Shown here one piece after another: positions 7,688 to 16,000 of a stretch of DNA of 28,955 bases. The DNA is from Chloroflexota bacterium (GTDB lineage: Bacteria > Chloroflexota > Anaerolineae > Anaerolineales > UBA11657): contig QWRL01000010.1 of NCBI GenBank assembly GCA_003670425.1, positions 1-28,955 of the forward strand, in the 5' to 3' direction. A program made the position numbers and the translations under genes. Below the pieces are notes generated by a model. The model was not told where the DNA came from. It did no database searches and saw nothing but the letters and a program-made list of their open reading frames with translations. Every line of letters begins with the position of its first letter. Position 1 is the first letter of the stretch.

Positions 7688-8452
7688 ATGTCAAGCATGC
7701 AGCTGGTGGAAAGGGTTTTTGCGATGCTGCGGGTGATTGCCGCAAGCAGCAGCGGCGCAACCCTGACGGAGACTGCGCGCCAAACGCGCCTGCCAAAGAG
7801 CACTGTTTCCCGCATCTTTTCCACACTAGAGGCGCTGAATGTGGTGGAGCGCGTGGCGGACAGCGGTGGTTTTACCATTGGCAAAGGCATTGTGGCGCTG
7901 GTGGCGCAGATGCCGCACGCGGCAAATCTGGTGGCAGTTGCGCACCCCTATCTGCAGGAGCTGAACGAGACGCTTGGGGAAACTGTGGCGCTGGCACTGC
8001 CGGCCGGCGACAACGCATATGTGGTGGACCAGATCAACAGCGACCATGCCATTCAGGTGCGTGACTGGACCGGGGTGCAGATCCCCATGTACCTGCAGTC
8101 CACCGGGCGTGTCTTTCTGGCTGCGCGCTCGGATTTGGCGCTGGAGCGTTACCTGAGTGCACCGCGCATGGCGTATGCGGCCAAGAGTGCAGCGCCGCAA
8201 AAAAAACTGCGTGCGGCTTTGGCGCTGGTGCGGGCGCAGGGCTTTGCGTGGGTGGCGGAGGAGTTTGAGCAGGGCTTGACGGCGGTGGCTGCACCGGTGC
8301 GCAACCCAACTGGCAAGGTGGTGGCGGCCGTGAATGCCTTTGGGCCCAGCTTTCGCTTTCCGGCGCGGGGCCGGCAGCAGCTGGCAGCGCAGGCGGTGGT
8401 TGCCACGGCTGAAAAAATTGCTGCGCGCCTGCAGCAAATGGCGCATGGGTGA
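7688..8452 (+). CDS. IclR-family transcriptional regulator
   Basis: A 254-aa regulator with an N-terminal winged helix-turn-helix (about residues 5-62, containing LTETARQTRLPKSTVSRIFS) and a C-terminal IclR effector-binding domain (about 75-250, with the segment WVAEEFEQGLTAVAAPV typical of the family). It is divergent from the seven-gene catabolic operon and separated from it by 153 bp that carry a TTGACA promoter and a palindromic operator. It probably represses or activates that operon in response to a small organic acid and regulates itself. The ATG at 7688 is used; a second ATG three codons later is also possible, as neither has a strong ribosome binding site. The length is normal. Confidence 0.92.
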   Translation: MSSMQLVERVFAMLRVIAASSSGATLTETARQTRLPKSTVSRIFSTLEALNVVERVADSGGFTIGKGIVALVAQMPHAANLVAVAHPYLQELNETLGETVALALPAGDNAYVVDQINSDHAIQVRDWTGVQIPMYLQSTGRVFLAARSDLALERYLSAPRMAYAAKSAAPQKKLRAALALVRAQGFAWVAEEFEQGLTAVAAPVRNPTGKVVAAVNAFGPSFRFPARGRQQLAAQAVVATAEKIAARLQQMAHG

Positions 8453-8569
8453 TCTTGGGTGCGGTTCAACCGATTATTTGATTGGCAGCACCAAATTAAC
8501 TTTTATGTGCGCTGCCCTTGAATTATTTGCACCACAGCCAGCGCGGAGTTCCGGTCCGGCGGCACTGCG

Positions 8570-9145
8570 CTAACTTATTCCCCAAGGCTGGATGAAGTCT
8601 TCCGGCTCGACACCGAGCGAGTCTGCAACGCGGTTGATGTAGTTGAAGTAGGCAATCACCTGCGTGGCATCGTGGATGGCGCGGTCATCAAGCCCAGCCG
8701 TGCGCAAGGCGTCCAAGTCTGCCGGCAGCATTTTGGCGGATGTGTGGGTTAGTTTGGCCGCATACTCGCACAACGCCCGGTCTACGGGTGACAGTGGGGC
8801 GCTGCGCCAGTCTCGAGCCACGGCGTGCACATAAGCATCGGCCTGTGCCAGGTTAATTTTTCCGACCTCAGCCCGGAGGTCGTGGGCGTGACCCTGTATT
8901 CAGTAGTGGCAATGATTTTCAAACGAAACAACCGTGGCAAGCAGCTCGCGCTGCGCGCGGCTCAGCGGGGACTGGCCCATCATCAGTGTGCCATATAGCG
9001 CCATGCTGTCGCGCATTGCGTGCGGGTTGAGCGACATGATGTGTACGATGTGCCACACGCGTCCGGCGCGCTGCACAGCCTGATCGAGCTGCGCCTTCAG
9101 CAGGCCGGTGGCTTCAGAGATGGACAGTTGCTTGATCCAAGGCAT
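8570..9145 (-). CDS. AhpD-like peroxidase-related selenoprotein (in-frame TGA read as selenocysteine)
   Basis: The gene reads as 191 aa if the TGA at 8900-8902 is decoded. The two halves are in the same frame, and the frame stays open to a TAG at 8570. The TGA codes residue 82 in the motif C79-H-Y-U82, replacing the second Cys of the AhpD CxxC redox site. Every AhpD relay residue is in register: Glu67 lies 12 residues before Cys79 and His86 lies four after residue 82, as in mycobacterial AhpD (Glu118, Cys130, Cys133, His137). The sequence after the TGA, IQGHAHDLRAEVGK, is typical of peroxidase-related carboxymuconolactone decarboxylase-fold proteins. TGA is a normal stop in neighbouring genes, so general reassignment is unlikely. 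A SECIS-like hairpin follows. The product probably reduces peroxides or disulfides. A sequencing error or recent nonsense mutation is the main alternative. Confidence 0.85.
8863..8882 (-). promoter_or_regulatory. Bacterial SECIS-like hairpin in the selenoprotein reading frame
   Basis: On the minus strand a perfect 7-bp stem (CGACCTC with GAGGTCG) closes a six-base loop CGGGCU. The loop begins 24 nt after the TGA, within the 16-37 nt range of the bacterial SECIS model, and has G as its second base, as that model requires. It would bind SelB to recode the UGA. Folding is by eye. Confidence 0.7.
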
Positions 9146-9308
9146 CGATTGGTGTTCCAGTAAATAATGTTAACAGATAAAATTTTGAGGCCAGCGCTAT
9201 TGTGGGCGCAGGGCTTTGCGTAGGTGGTGGTGAAGCAGCGGGGCTTCGTTGACACTTACCGCGCCGGGCGTACGGAATGCCCAAGTGCCAGCGCGGACTT
9301 GCGTAAAT
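9146..9308. other. Intergenic region with an iclR-like fragment
   Basis: This gap lies upstream of the selenoprotein gene and downstream of the pentapeptide-repeat gene. Positions 9193-9230 resemble the iclR-type gene at 8221-8258, including an identical 18-base run (9204-9221 and 8232-8249). In the equivalent frame it reads ALLWAQGFA and then a stop, against ALALVRAQGFAWV in the regulator. It may be a decayed fragment of a duplicated regulator gene, or chance similarity in GC-rich DNA. The AT-rich part next to 9146 probably holds the selenoprotein promoter, but no clear boxes are visible. Confidence 0.3.
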
Positions 9309-9965
9309 TTATTCATCACTAGCGCGGACTGTAACACCAAGTAAGCCCACAATTTGAAGCGCCTGCGCGGCGTCAATTACAGCACCCTGCAGGTCTTTGG
9401 CTTCCACCTGCACAGCATTGAGCACCGAGCCCCGGAAATCCGTGCCTTGCAACTGCGTGCCGCGCAGGTCTGCGTTGGTCAGATCGCACTGGTGGAACAC
9501 ACCGCCGGCAAGGTCTGCCAACTCAAAAGACGCGTTGCGCAAAGTGCACTTCTCAAAGCGCACCGCTTTGCAGACCGCCGTGGCCAGCTGCGCGTCTTCA
9601 AAAGTGCACGCTTGGAAAAGTATGTTTTGCAGGCGGGCGGCAAAGAGCTGCATGCCCAGCAGCCGGCAGCCGATGAACTCGACGCGCTGCAGCTGCGCCT
9701 GCTCCCAAACCGCCCCCGAAAAATCTGAATCTTCGATGCGCACATCGAGCATGCGCAGCCGGGGCAGCTGTGTTTGATTGAAGGCAGTGCGGCGCAGATG
9801 CACCTGCTCAAAGTGCACATTTGCCGCAGCTTGACCGGCTAGATTACAGCCGGAAATGGAGACGGCAGCATACTCGCCATCATCCGCCAGACTTTCAATA
9901 ACTTCAGCTTGAAGAGATTTGGGCAGCCGCGGCGGCTGAACACCTTGTTTTGCTGCCGGCTTCAT
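9309..9965 (-). CDS. Pentapeptide-repeat protein
   Basis: A 218-aa protein built from degenerate A(D/N)LXX-type pentapeptide repeats, clearest at residues 145-190 (for example DLTNADLRGTQLQGTDFRGS) and more irregular through 50-145. Such repeats fold as a right-handed quadrilateral beta-helix. There is no signal peptide or membrane segment, so it should be cytoplasmic. Members include topoisomerase-protecting Qnr/MfpA proteins, but most have no known role, and nothing here points to gyrase binding. It follows the 3-hydroxybutyrate dehydrogenase gene by 47 nt and may be cotranscribed. The ATG at 9965 has GAAGG directly against it, too close for a normal ribosome binding site, so the exact start is uncertain. 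Confidence 0.82.
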   Translation of the reverse strand: MKPAAKQGVQPPRLPKSLQAEVIESLADDGEYAAVSISGCNLAGQAAANVHFEQVHLRRTAFNQTQLPRLRMLDVRIEDSDFSGAVWEQAQLQRVEFIGCRLLGMQLFAARLQNILFQACTFEDAQLATAVCKAVRFEKCTLRNASFELADLAGGVFHQCDLTNADLRGTQLQGTDFRGSVLNAVQVEAKDLQGAVIDAAQALQIVGLLGVTVRASDE

Positions 9966-10012
9966 CCTTCAAATACGATGCAACGACAGCGAAAGCGCGG
10001 AGCTGCAGCGGC

Positions 10013-10783
10013 TTATCTTGCGGTCCAGCCCAGATCCATGGTCAGGGCTGCGCCGGTGATTGCGCCGGCAGCCGTGCTGCACAGATACGCGGCAAGGTCT
10101 GCCACCTCTTCCGGCTCAATCAGGCGTTTGATTGCAGCTGAATCTAGAATGACTTTTTCCAGCACCTCCGCCTCGGAAATTCCGCGCGTCTTTGCAAGCG
10201 CGGCAATCTGGTTTGCCACCAGCGGAGTGCGCACAAACGCCGGGCAGATGGCGTTGGCGGTGATGCCGCAGGCGCCGCCTTCAAGGGCGCTCGTGCGCGT
10301 CAAGCCAATCAATCCATGCTTCGCAGCAATATAGCCAGCCTTGTGAAGCGAGGCAACCAATCCATGGATGGAGGAGATGTTTACAATGCGCCCCCAGCGG
10401 TTTGCCTGCATCGCGGGCCAGAGGTAACGCGTTAGCAAGAACGGGGCCGTGAGCATCACGGCCTGCATCTGCTCCCACACATCCTCCGGAAAATCCGCAA
10501 TGGGAGCGATGTGCTGAAAGCCCGCGTTGTTGATCAGAATGTGCACTGTGCCGGATGCAGCCAGCGCCGCATCTGCCAGTGCGCGGCAGTCTGCGCGCAG
10601 TGCTAAGTCCGCGTGCACAAAGAGCCCGCCAATCTCTTTGGCTATGGCGGCGCCCGCCGGGTTGATGTCTGCCAGCACAACACTGGCGCCATCCGCAGCG
10701 AGGCGCCGTGCAATGGCAAGGCCAAGCCCGCTTGCGGCGCCGGTCACCAGCGCTGTTTTTCCGTGCAGATCAGATTGTGCCAA
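10013..10783 (-). CDS. bdhA: 3-hydroxybutyrate dehydrogenase (SDR family)
   Basis: NAD-dependent short-chain dehydrogenase of 256 aa that interconverts 3-hydroxybutyrate and acetoacetate. The cofactor motif TGAASGLG is at residues 14-21, NNAG at 85-88, and the catalytic residues are Ser138, Tyr151 and Lys155 (YIAAK). The segments GFQHIAPI, IHGLVAS, GITANAICPAFVRTPLV and the C-terminal TGAALTMDLGW are characteristic of 3-hydroxybutyrate dehydrogenase rather than other SDR enzymes. The only usable start is a TTG at 10781-10783; no in-frame ATG precedes it. A structured hairpin lies 35 nt upstream and may influence expression. The enzyme would use polyhydroxybutyrate or ketone-body carbon, but no PHB gene is present in the window. 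Confidence 0.9.
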   Translation of the reverse strand: MAQSDLHGKTALVTGAASGLGLAIARRLAADGASVVLADINPAGAAIAKEIGGLFVHADLALRADCRALADAALAASGTVHILINNAGFQHIAPIADFPEDVWEQMQAVMLTAPFLLTRYLWPAMQANRWGRIVNISSIHGLVASLHKAGYIAAKHGLIGLTRTSALEGGACGITANAICPAFVRTPLVANQIAALAKTRGISEAEVLEKVILDSAAIKRLIEPEEVADLAAYLCSTAAGAITGAALTMDLGWTAR

Positions 10784-10818
10784 TGGATTACTTGCTGATA
10801 TTGATTTCGGATGTAAGC

Positions 10819-10858
10819 ATAGGCGGGGGAGCCCACTCCCGAGTTATCCACCGCCTAT
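10819..10858 (-). promoter_or_regulatory. Two-part hairpin in the leader of the 3-hydroxybutyrate dehydrogenase gene
   Basis: An outer 8-bp stem (ATAGGCGG with CCGCCTAT) encloses an inner 5-bp stem (GGGAG with CTCCC, four-base loop) and a ten-base one-sided bulge. It ends 35 nt before the TTG start. No T-run follows on either strand, so it is not a classical terminator. It could be an operator, an mRNA stability element or an unknown leader RNA. Confidence 0.4.
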
Positions 10859-10970
10859 TCTTGTGGGATCAGCGTAGTCTACTGCAAAGCACCGGTCTTT
10901 GCGGCATGTTTGATGGTTCAATGGCGCGCAGCGCCACAGCAGCGCAACCCACTCCGCAAGAAAGTTTTTG

Positions 10971-11426
10971 CTACAAGTGCAGCTGCATTACAGCTGCAGA
11001 AACCGGGCATGCGCTTTGAAATTCAATCGACATAGTGACCGGTTCAGGGATTGCAGACCGGTCAATTTCTTGGAAGCCAAAGCGTGGAAAGTATGCGTGT
11101 GCAGTCTCGGTTAGAAGCACAACGCTTTCGAGGCCGGCGTTTTTGGCCCGGCTAATGATTGCGTGCACTAATTGACTGCCAACGCTGCTGCCGCGTTGCG
11201 CTTCCGTAACAGCGACTGACCGCAGCAGCCCCACCGATCCATAGGTTTCCAGCGCTGCACTTCCGATTAGGTCACTGTTGCGGAAAGCAACAATAAAGCC
11301 GGGCAAATGGTCGAGCGCGCCGTCTAGCGGCAGTTGCGCCGCCACGAGCAGTGCAGAAATCGCGGGCCAGTCTGCAGCCTGCGCAGCAACAAGGCGCACA
11401 GCAGTGGCAGCTGGCTGCTTTTTCAT
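10971..11426 (-). CDS. arsN2: ArsN2-type GNAT acetyltransferase (arsenic resistance)
   Basis: A 151-aa GNAT-fold N-acetyltransferase. The acetyl-CoA loop is QRGSSVGSQL at residues 78-87, followed by LTETAHAYFPRFGF (105-118). The ending, with EFQSACPVSAAVMQLHL, matches ArsN2 proteins of arsenic operons. Related ArsN1 proteins acetylate the arsenical antibiotics phosphinothricin analogue AST or methylarsenicals; the ArsN2 substrate is less clear. The start at 11426 overlaps the sigma factor stop as ATGA, indicating translational coupling. It is the last gene of an arsM-sigma-arsN2 operon, which supports an arsenic role. No ArsR, ArsB or ArsC gene is visible in the window. Confidence 0.85.
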   Translation of the reverse strand: MKKQPAATAVRLVAAQAADWPAISALLVAAQLPLDGALDHLPGFIVAFRNSDLIGSAALETYGSVGLLRSVAVTEAQRGSSVGSQLVHAIISRAKNAGLESVVLLTETAHAYFPRFGFQEIDRSAIPEPVTMSIEFQSACPVSAAVMQLHL

Positions 11427-11977
11427 ACTGGCAGGCATTCCGCGCAGCAATTCGGATTTGGCTCGTAATCAAGCAGGTTCCCTGCATGATCGAATTCGAA
11501 ACGGCAGCAATCCAATAGCTGTTTGCGCAGCTGGCTGCGTGCGCGCTGTAACCGCGATTTGGCGCCACTCACTGACAAACCCAGCCGGCGCCCCAGTTCT
11601 TCGGAGGTCAAGCCGTTGTACTCGGCCAGGATTATGGCAGTGCGGTATTTTGGCGCCAAACCGTTCACCAAGATGCGCAGGTACTCGCCGATTTGTGTCG
11701 CGGGGTCGCTTTCTTGCGGTGCATCCCAGGCGCCTAATTCGGCGGGCATGCTCTGGTGTGGATGCCGTGCGCGGTAGCTATCAATGATTGCGTTGCGTGT
11801 TATCTGGTAAACCCAAGTGGCCAACCGGTCTTGTTTCCGGAGGGTGTGGATGTGCGTGTGAATTTTGACAAACACATTCTGCAGAATATCGTCAGCATCG
11901 GCGCTAGCGCCCACGCGTGCGCCAATAAACGCCCGCAGCTGCGCATGAAATGTTTCCCACACTTCTGTGGTGCCCAT
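11423..11977 (-). CDS. sigZ: SigZ-like ECF sigma factor with Cys-rich tail
   Basis: An ECF-type sigma-70 factor of 184 aa. Region 2 occupies about residues 5-72 (with DADDILQNVFVKIH and RLATWVYQITRNAIIDSYR) and region 4 about 100-155 (with LTSEELGRRLGLSVSGAKSR). After region 4 there is a tail with Cys157, Cys158, Cys177, Cys178 and Cys181, similar to SigZ proteins, whose tail reads like CxFEFDxxGN. The tail may bind a metal or arsenite and sense it directly, since no anti-sigma gene is present. The ATG at 11977 gives the usual SigZ length; the frame is open upstream into arsM but that part has no sigma homology. It lies between arsM and arsN2, overlapping the latter by four bases. Confidence 0.85.
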   Translation of the reverse strand: MGTTEVWETFHAQLRAFIGARVGASADADDILQNVFVKIHTHIHTLRKQDRLATWVYQITRNAIIDSYRARHPHQSMPAELGAWDAPQESDPATQIGEYLRILVNGLAPKYRTAIILAEYNGLTSEELGRRLGLSVSGAKSRLQRARSQLRKQLLDCCRFEFDHAGNLLDYEPNPNCCAECLPV

Positions 11978-12047
11978 AACTTGGTGCGCGGGCACCTTCA
12001 GCGGCTGATTGGTAGTGCGCGAGCTGCCGCTGTTTGCCAGACGCGGC

Positions 12048-12890
12048 TCAGGCTGCACGGATGGTTTTTCGGCCTTCAATAGTGACACTGGCGATTCCGT
12101 AGTCTGCGCCTTTGAACGCATCATAAATAACCTCACTCTTAACTGTGATTTCAAATCCAGCAGCGCTTACAAGCTGAAAGTATTCAGTGCGATCCATGGC
12201 GCCCGCAATGCAGCCCGCCCACAGCTCTGCGTCATTCCGCACCGCTGCTGGTATTGCGCCGTATGTGACCACATCTGAGATGCAAAAGCGCGCAGCCGGC
12301 TGCAGTACGCGCCAGATCTCGGCGTACACGCGGCGCTTGTCTGGAACCAGATTGATGACGCAATTGGAAAGCACCACGTCGATAGTGCCGGCTGCCACCG
12401 GCAGGTGCTCAATTTCACCCAATCGGAACTCCACGTTGGTGTAGGCTCCGCTGCTGGCGTTGCTGCGCGCACGCGCAATCATCTCCGGAGTCATGTCCAC
12501 GCCAATTACGTGGCCGGTTGGCCCGACGGCACGCGCGGCAATAAACACATCAATGCCGGCACCGCTGCCCAAGTCCAGTACGATATCACCGGGTTGCAGG
12601 CGGGCGTGAGCCGTGGGGATTCCGCAGCCCAGGCCAAGATTTGCGCCTATTATTATCTGCGCATCGACATCGCCATAGTCGATCAACGGCTCGGTGAGGT
12701 CAGCGCAACAACTTGGGCCGCAGCCCGCTTGCGCCACTTGACTGTAGTGCTCGCGCACAGCTGCCTTGATGGCGGCTTCACCCAGTGGAGCCCCGCTGTC
12801 CGCGCAGCACTCTGGGCCGCAGCAATCACCCGTTTGCAAAGTGATTGAAGGCTGTTGATGCTCGTCAAAATTGTTTGTTAGGTTGGTCAT
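12048..12890 (-). CDS. arsM: Arsenite S-adenosylmethionine methyltransferase
   Basis: A 280-aa arsenite methyltransferase that converts As(III) to methylated arsenicals with SAM. The SAM-binding motif VLDLGSGAG is at residues 104-112 and VDMTPEMI at 131-138. The three arsenic-binding cysteines of ArsM are all visible: Cys89 in LGLGCG, Cys177 in LSNCVIN and Cys227 in AGCIAGA. The N-terminus carries extra Cys clusters, GDCCGPECC (21-29) and CGPSCC (57-62), as in many bacterial ArsM proteins. The ATG at 12890 has an AGGAG eight bases upstream. It is the first gene of an arsM-sigZ-arsN2 operon on the minus strand. The promoter region between 12890 and gltB contains an inverted repeat at 13015-13030. 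Confidence 0.95.
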   Translation of the reverse strand: MTNLTNNFDEHQQPSITLQTGDCCGPECCADSGAPLGEAAIKAAVREHYSQVAQAGCGPSCCADLTEPLIDYGDVDAQIIIGANLGLGCGIPTAHARLQPGDIVLDLGSGAGIDVFIAARAVGPTGHVIGVDMTPEMIARARSNASSGAYTNVEFRLGEIEHLPVAAGTIDVVLSNCVINLVPDKRRVYAEIWRVLQPAARFCISDVVTYGAIPAAVRNDAELWAGCIAGAMDRTEYFQLVSAAGFEITVKSEVIYDAFKGADYGIASVTIEGRKTIRAA

Positions 12891-13014
12891 AGATGCTCCT
12901 GTCGGTTTCGCACTGTCACCGTTAAAGACGGTTCACTTGCCGATGAGGACGCAAAAAACTTTGGCGGCGTGTACTGCTTCAAATTAGGCTGATTCATTGG
13001 GGGTGCGCCACGAA

Positions 13015-13030
13015 CAATTTGGCTAAATTG
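13015..13030. promoter_or_regulatory. Inverted repeat upstream of arsM
   Basis: A perfect 6-bp repeat, CAATTT-ggct-AAATTG, lies 125 bp before the arsM start in the short gap after gltB. It is a candidate operator for the arsenic operon. No clear -35/-10 pair flanks it, and no ArsR gene is adjacent, so the assignment is tentative. Confidence 0.35.
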
Positions 13031-13091
13031 GCTCAAGCAGTATGTGGCGGCCGGCCGCGGCGCGGGGCCGAAATGCCGCCGGCAGCCCGGC

Positions 13092-16000
13092 CTAGCCAGC
13101 GGGTGTGCCGGCTGGCAATGCAGTGTCTGCTGCGGCGGTTTCTGCTGCGCTGGTTTGTGCCAGCTGCCAGCGCGGTGCAATGCACACAAAGTGCGCCAGC
13201 GCTGCGGGCCAGTCTGCCAGCAGCTTGCCCGCCCGCGGGCTGCCAGTTAACCCGGCGTGGCGCTCCACCCACTCGCGCAGCTGCGTGTGGTCGGCGCGCG
13301 TCAGCGGGCGCGTGGTTACCAACTCTTCATTGAGCCGGAAGCCGAGCTGCTTGTGCACATCATGCACATAGGCAACGCCGCCGGTCATGCCGGCGCCAAA
13401 GTTGTAGCCGGTCTGGCCAAGGATGACGACTACACCGCCGGTCATGTACTCGCAGCCGTGGTCGCCCACGCCTTCCACCACGGCGCACGCGCCGCTGTTG
13501 CGCACGGCAAAGCGCTCGCCGGCCAGCCCGGCAATGAACAGCTCGCCGGACAACGCGCCATATAAAAGTGTGTTGCCTGCCAGCACGGGGTGCGCGCCAG
13601 TGTAGCCGGCGGGCGGACAGATGATGATGCGGCCGCCATCCAGCCCCTTGCCGACGTAATCATTGGCGGGGCCGTGAAGTAACAGCTGCATGCCGGGCAC
13701 CAGGTGCGCGCCAAAAGACTGGCCGGCCACGCCGCTGCAGGTGACGCGCAGCGTGCCATCCGGCAGGCCGGCGCTGCCGTGCTTGGCCACTATGGCGCCG
13801 GAGAGCGTGGCGCCAAAGGTGCGCGAGGCATTGGTGAGCTGATACGCCAGTGCCAGTGGCGCCGGCGTGCTGCGGGTTTGCAGCAGCGCTTGCGCTGCAT
13901 CCAGCAGCTGCCGGTTGTGCGCGTCCAGGCGCGCGCTGGGGTTGGGCGCGCCACTGTGGCTGTAGTCGCGGCCAACACCGCCGCCGGGCGGGTGCAGCAG
14001 GGTACTGAGGTCCACGGCGGGTTCGCCCACGCAGCCGGGCAGCACCTGATGCAGCAACGGCGTGCGCCCGATCAGCTCTGCAACCGTGGCGACGCCCAGC
14101 GCAGCCATGTGCTCGCGCAGATCTTGCGCCACAAAATTCATGAAGGCCATCACCTGCTCCGGCGTGCCGGCAAACTTGGCGCGCAGGTCTGCGCGCTGCG
14201 TGGCCACGCCCACCGGGCAGTTGTTGGTATGGCAGGTGCGCGCCATCACGCAGCCGGCTGCAATCAGGGCGCTGGTGCCAAATGAAAATTCGTCGGCGCC
14301 CAGCAGCGCTGCAATGAAAACATCGCGGCCGGTGTACAGCCCGCCATCCGCACGCAGGCGCACGCGCCCGCGCAAGCCGGAGTTGATGAGCACGCGCTGC
14401 GCCTCGGCCAGGCCCAGCTCCCACGGCAGGCCGGCATGCTTGATGGAAGACCACGCTGCCGCGCCCGTGCCGCCGGAGTGGCCGGAGATCACAATTACAT
14501 CCGCGCCGGCTTTGGCCACGCCACTGGCAATGGTGCCCACGCCGGCCTGCGCCACCAGTTTTACGGAGATGGCCGCGCGCGGGTTTATCTGGCGCAGGTC
14601 GAAGATCAGCTGCGCCAGATCTTCGATGCTGTAGATGTCATGATGCGGGGGCGGCGAGATGAGCGGCGCGCCCACCGGTGCGTGGCGGATGGCTGCAATT
14701 TCGGCTGTGACTTTGTGGCCGGGCAGCTGCCCGCCTTCGCCGGGCTTGGCGCCCTGTGCCATCTTGATTTGCAGCTCGTCGGCAGAGAGCAGGTAGGCAG
14801 GCGTCATGCCAAAACGCGCAGAGGCCACCTGCTTGGCGCGGCTGTTGCGCGCCGTGCCGTAGCGCGCGGGATCTTCGCCGCCTTCGCCGGAGTTGCTGCT
14901 GGCGCCCAGCGCGTTCATGGCCAGCGCCAGAGTCTCGTGCGCTTCGGAGGAGATTGCCCCGTGCGACATGGCGGCCACCGAAAAGCGCCGCATGATGGCG
15001 GGGCGCGCCTCCACGGTTTCCAGCTGGATGGGCGCATGCGCCAGCGGGCGCGCTGCCAGCAGGTCACGGATGGCGATGGGCGGGCGGGCCTGCATCTCGG
15101 CCACAAATTCGCGGAAGAGCGAGTAGCCGTCGGCGAAGTGGCCGTTGTTGGCGCCGGGCGTGCGCACTGCGCGGTGCAGGCGCTTGACCATCTCCGGCTC
15201 GAAGGCGTGCAGCTCGCCGCCACGCTTGAACTTGTAGTAGCCGGGCGAAGGCATGGCCGGCTCTGGGCCAAATGCCAGCGCATGCCACGCCAGCGGAATG
15301 CGCGCCACATCGGCCAGCGTGCTGCCGCCCAGATGCGCGGGCGTGCCGCTAAAGTGCGCGTCCACCAGGTCTGCATGCAGGCCGATGCACTCAAAGATTT
15401 GTGCGCCGCAATAGGCCTCAACCGTGCTGATGCCCATTTTGGACATGACTTTGAGCAGGCCCTTCTCCATGGCTTTGATGTAATGCGCAGGCGCGAGTTC
15501 CGGCTGCTGCTTCACCAGTGTGGGCACGGCTGCCAGCGCAAGATACGGGCAGACGGCGCTGGCGCCATAGCCCACCAGCGCGGCCACATCGTGAACGCTG
15601 CGCGGCTCGCCGCTGTCCACCACCAAACTGGTGCGGCCGCGCAGGTCGGCGCGAATTAGGTGGTGATGCACGGCGCCCAGCGCCAGCAGCGCGGGCAGCA
15701 GGCTGTGCTGCGCGTCCACGCCGCGGTCACTAAGGATTAACAACTGGCAGCCGCCGGCCACAGCGCTGCGCGCTGCGCTGCACAGTGCGTCCAGTGCAGC
15801 CTGCAGCGCAGCGCTGCCGCCGGCCGCCAGCCACAGCGTGGAGAGCGTTTGTACCGGCAGGTGCGGCTGCTGGCGCAGCTGCTGCAGCTGGGCATCATCC
15901 AGCAGCGGGCTGGGCAGCTGCAAGTGGCGCGTGTGTTCCGGTGTTTCGCACAATGCATTGGCGCGCGCGCCCAGCCGCACCTGCAAAGACATCACCAGCC

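Noticed and set aside
8462..8480. A possible terminator after the iclR-type gene (CGGTTCAACCG then ATTATTT)
   Set aside because: The stem is only 4-5 bp with a very small loop and the T-run is interrupted, so it is too weak to call.
8570..9145. A pseudogene or frameshifted peroxidase gene split in two
   Set aside because: Both parts are in one frame, the interruption is a single TGA at the redox residue, and the intervening codons encode conserved family sequence. A recoded selenoprotein explains this better than decay.
10844..10852. A DnaA-box-like sequence, TTATCCACC
   Set aside because: It is a single eight-of-nine match within a hairpin, with no cluster, AT-rich region or dnaA/dnaN genes, so it is not an origin.
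12887..12997. A 36-codon frame overlapping the arsM start by ATGA
   Set aside because: It has no ribosome binding site and no recognisable sequence; arsM has its own strong AGGAG. The overlap is probably chance.
14436..15659. A 407-codon open frame on the plus strand inside gltB
   Set aside because: It is antisense to clearly conserved glutamate synthase sequence; such shadows are common in GC-rich genes.
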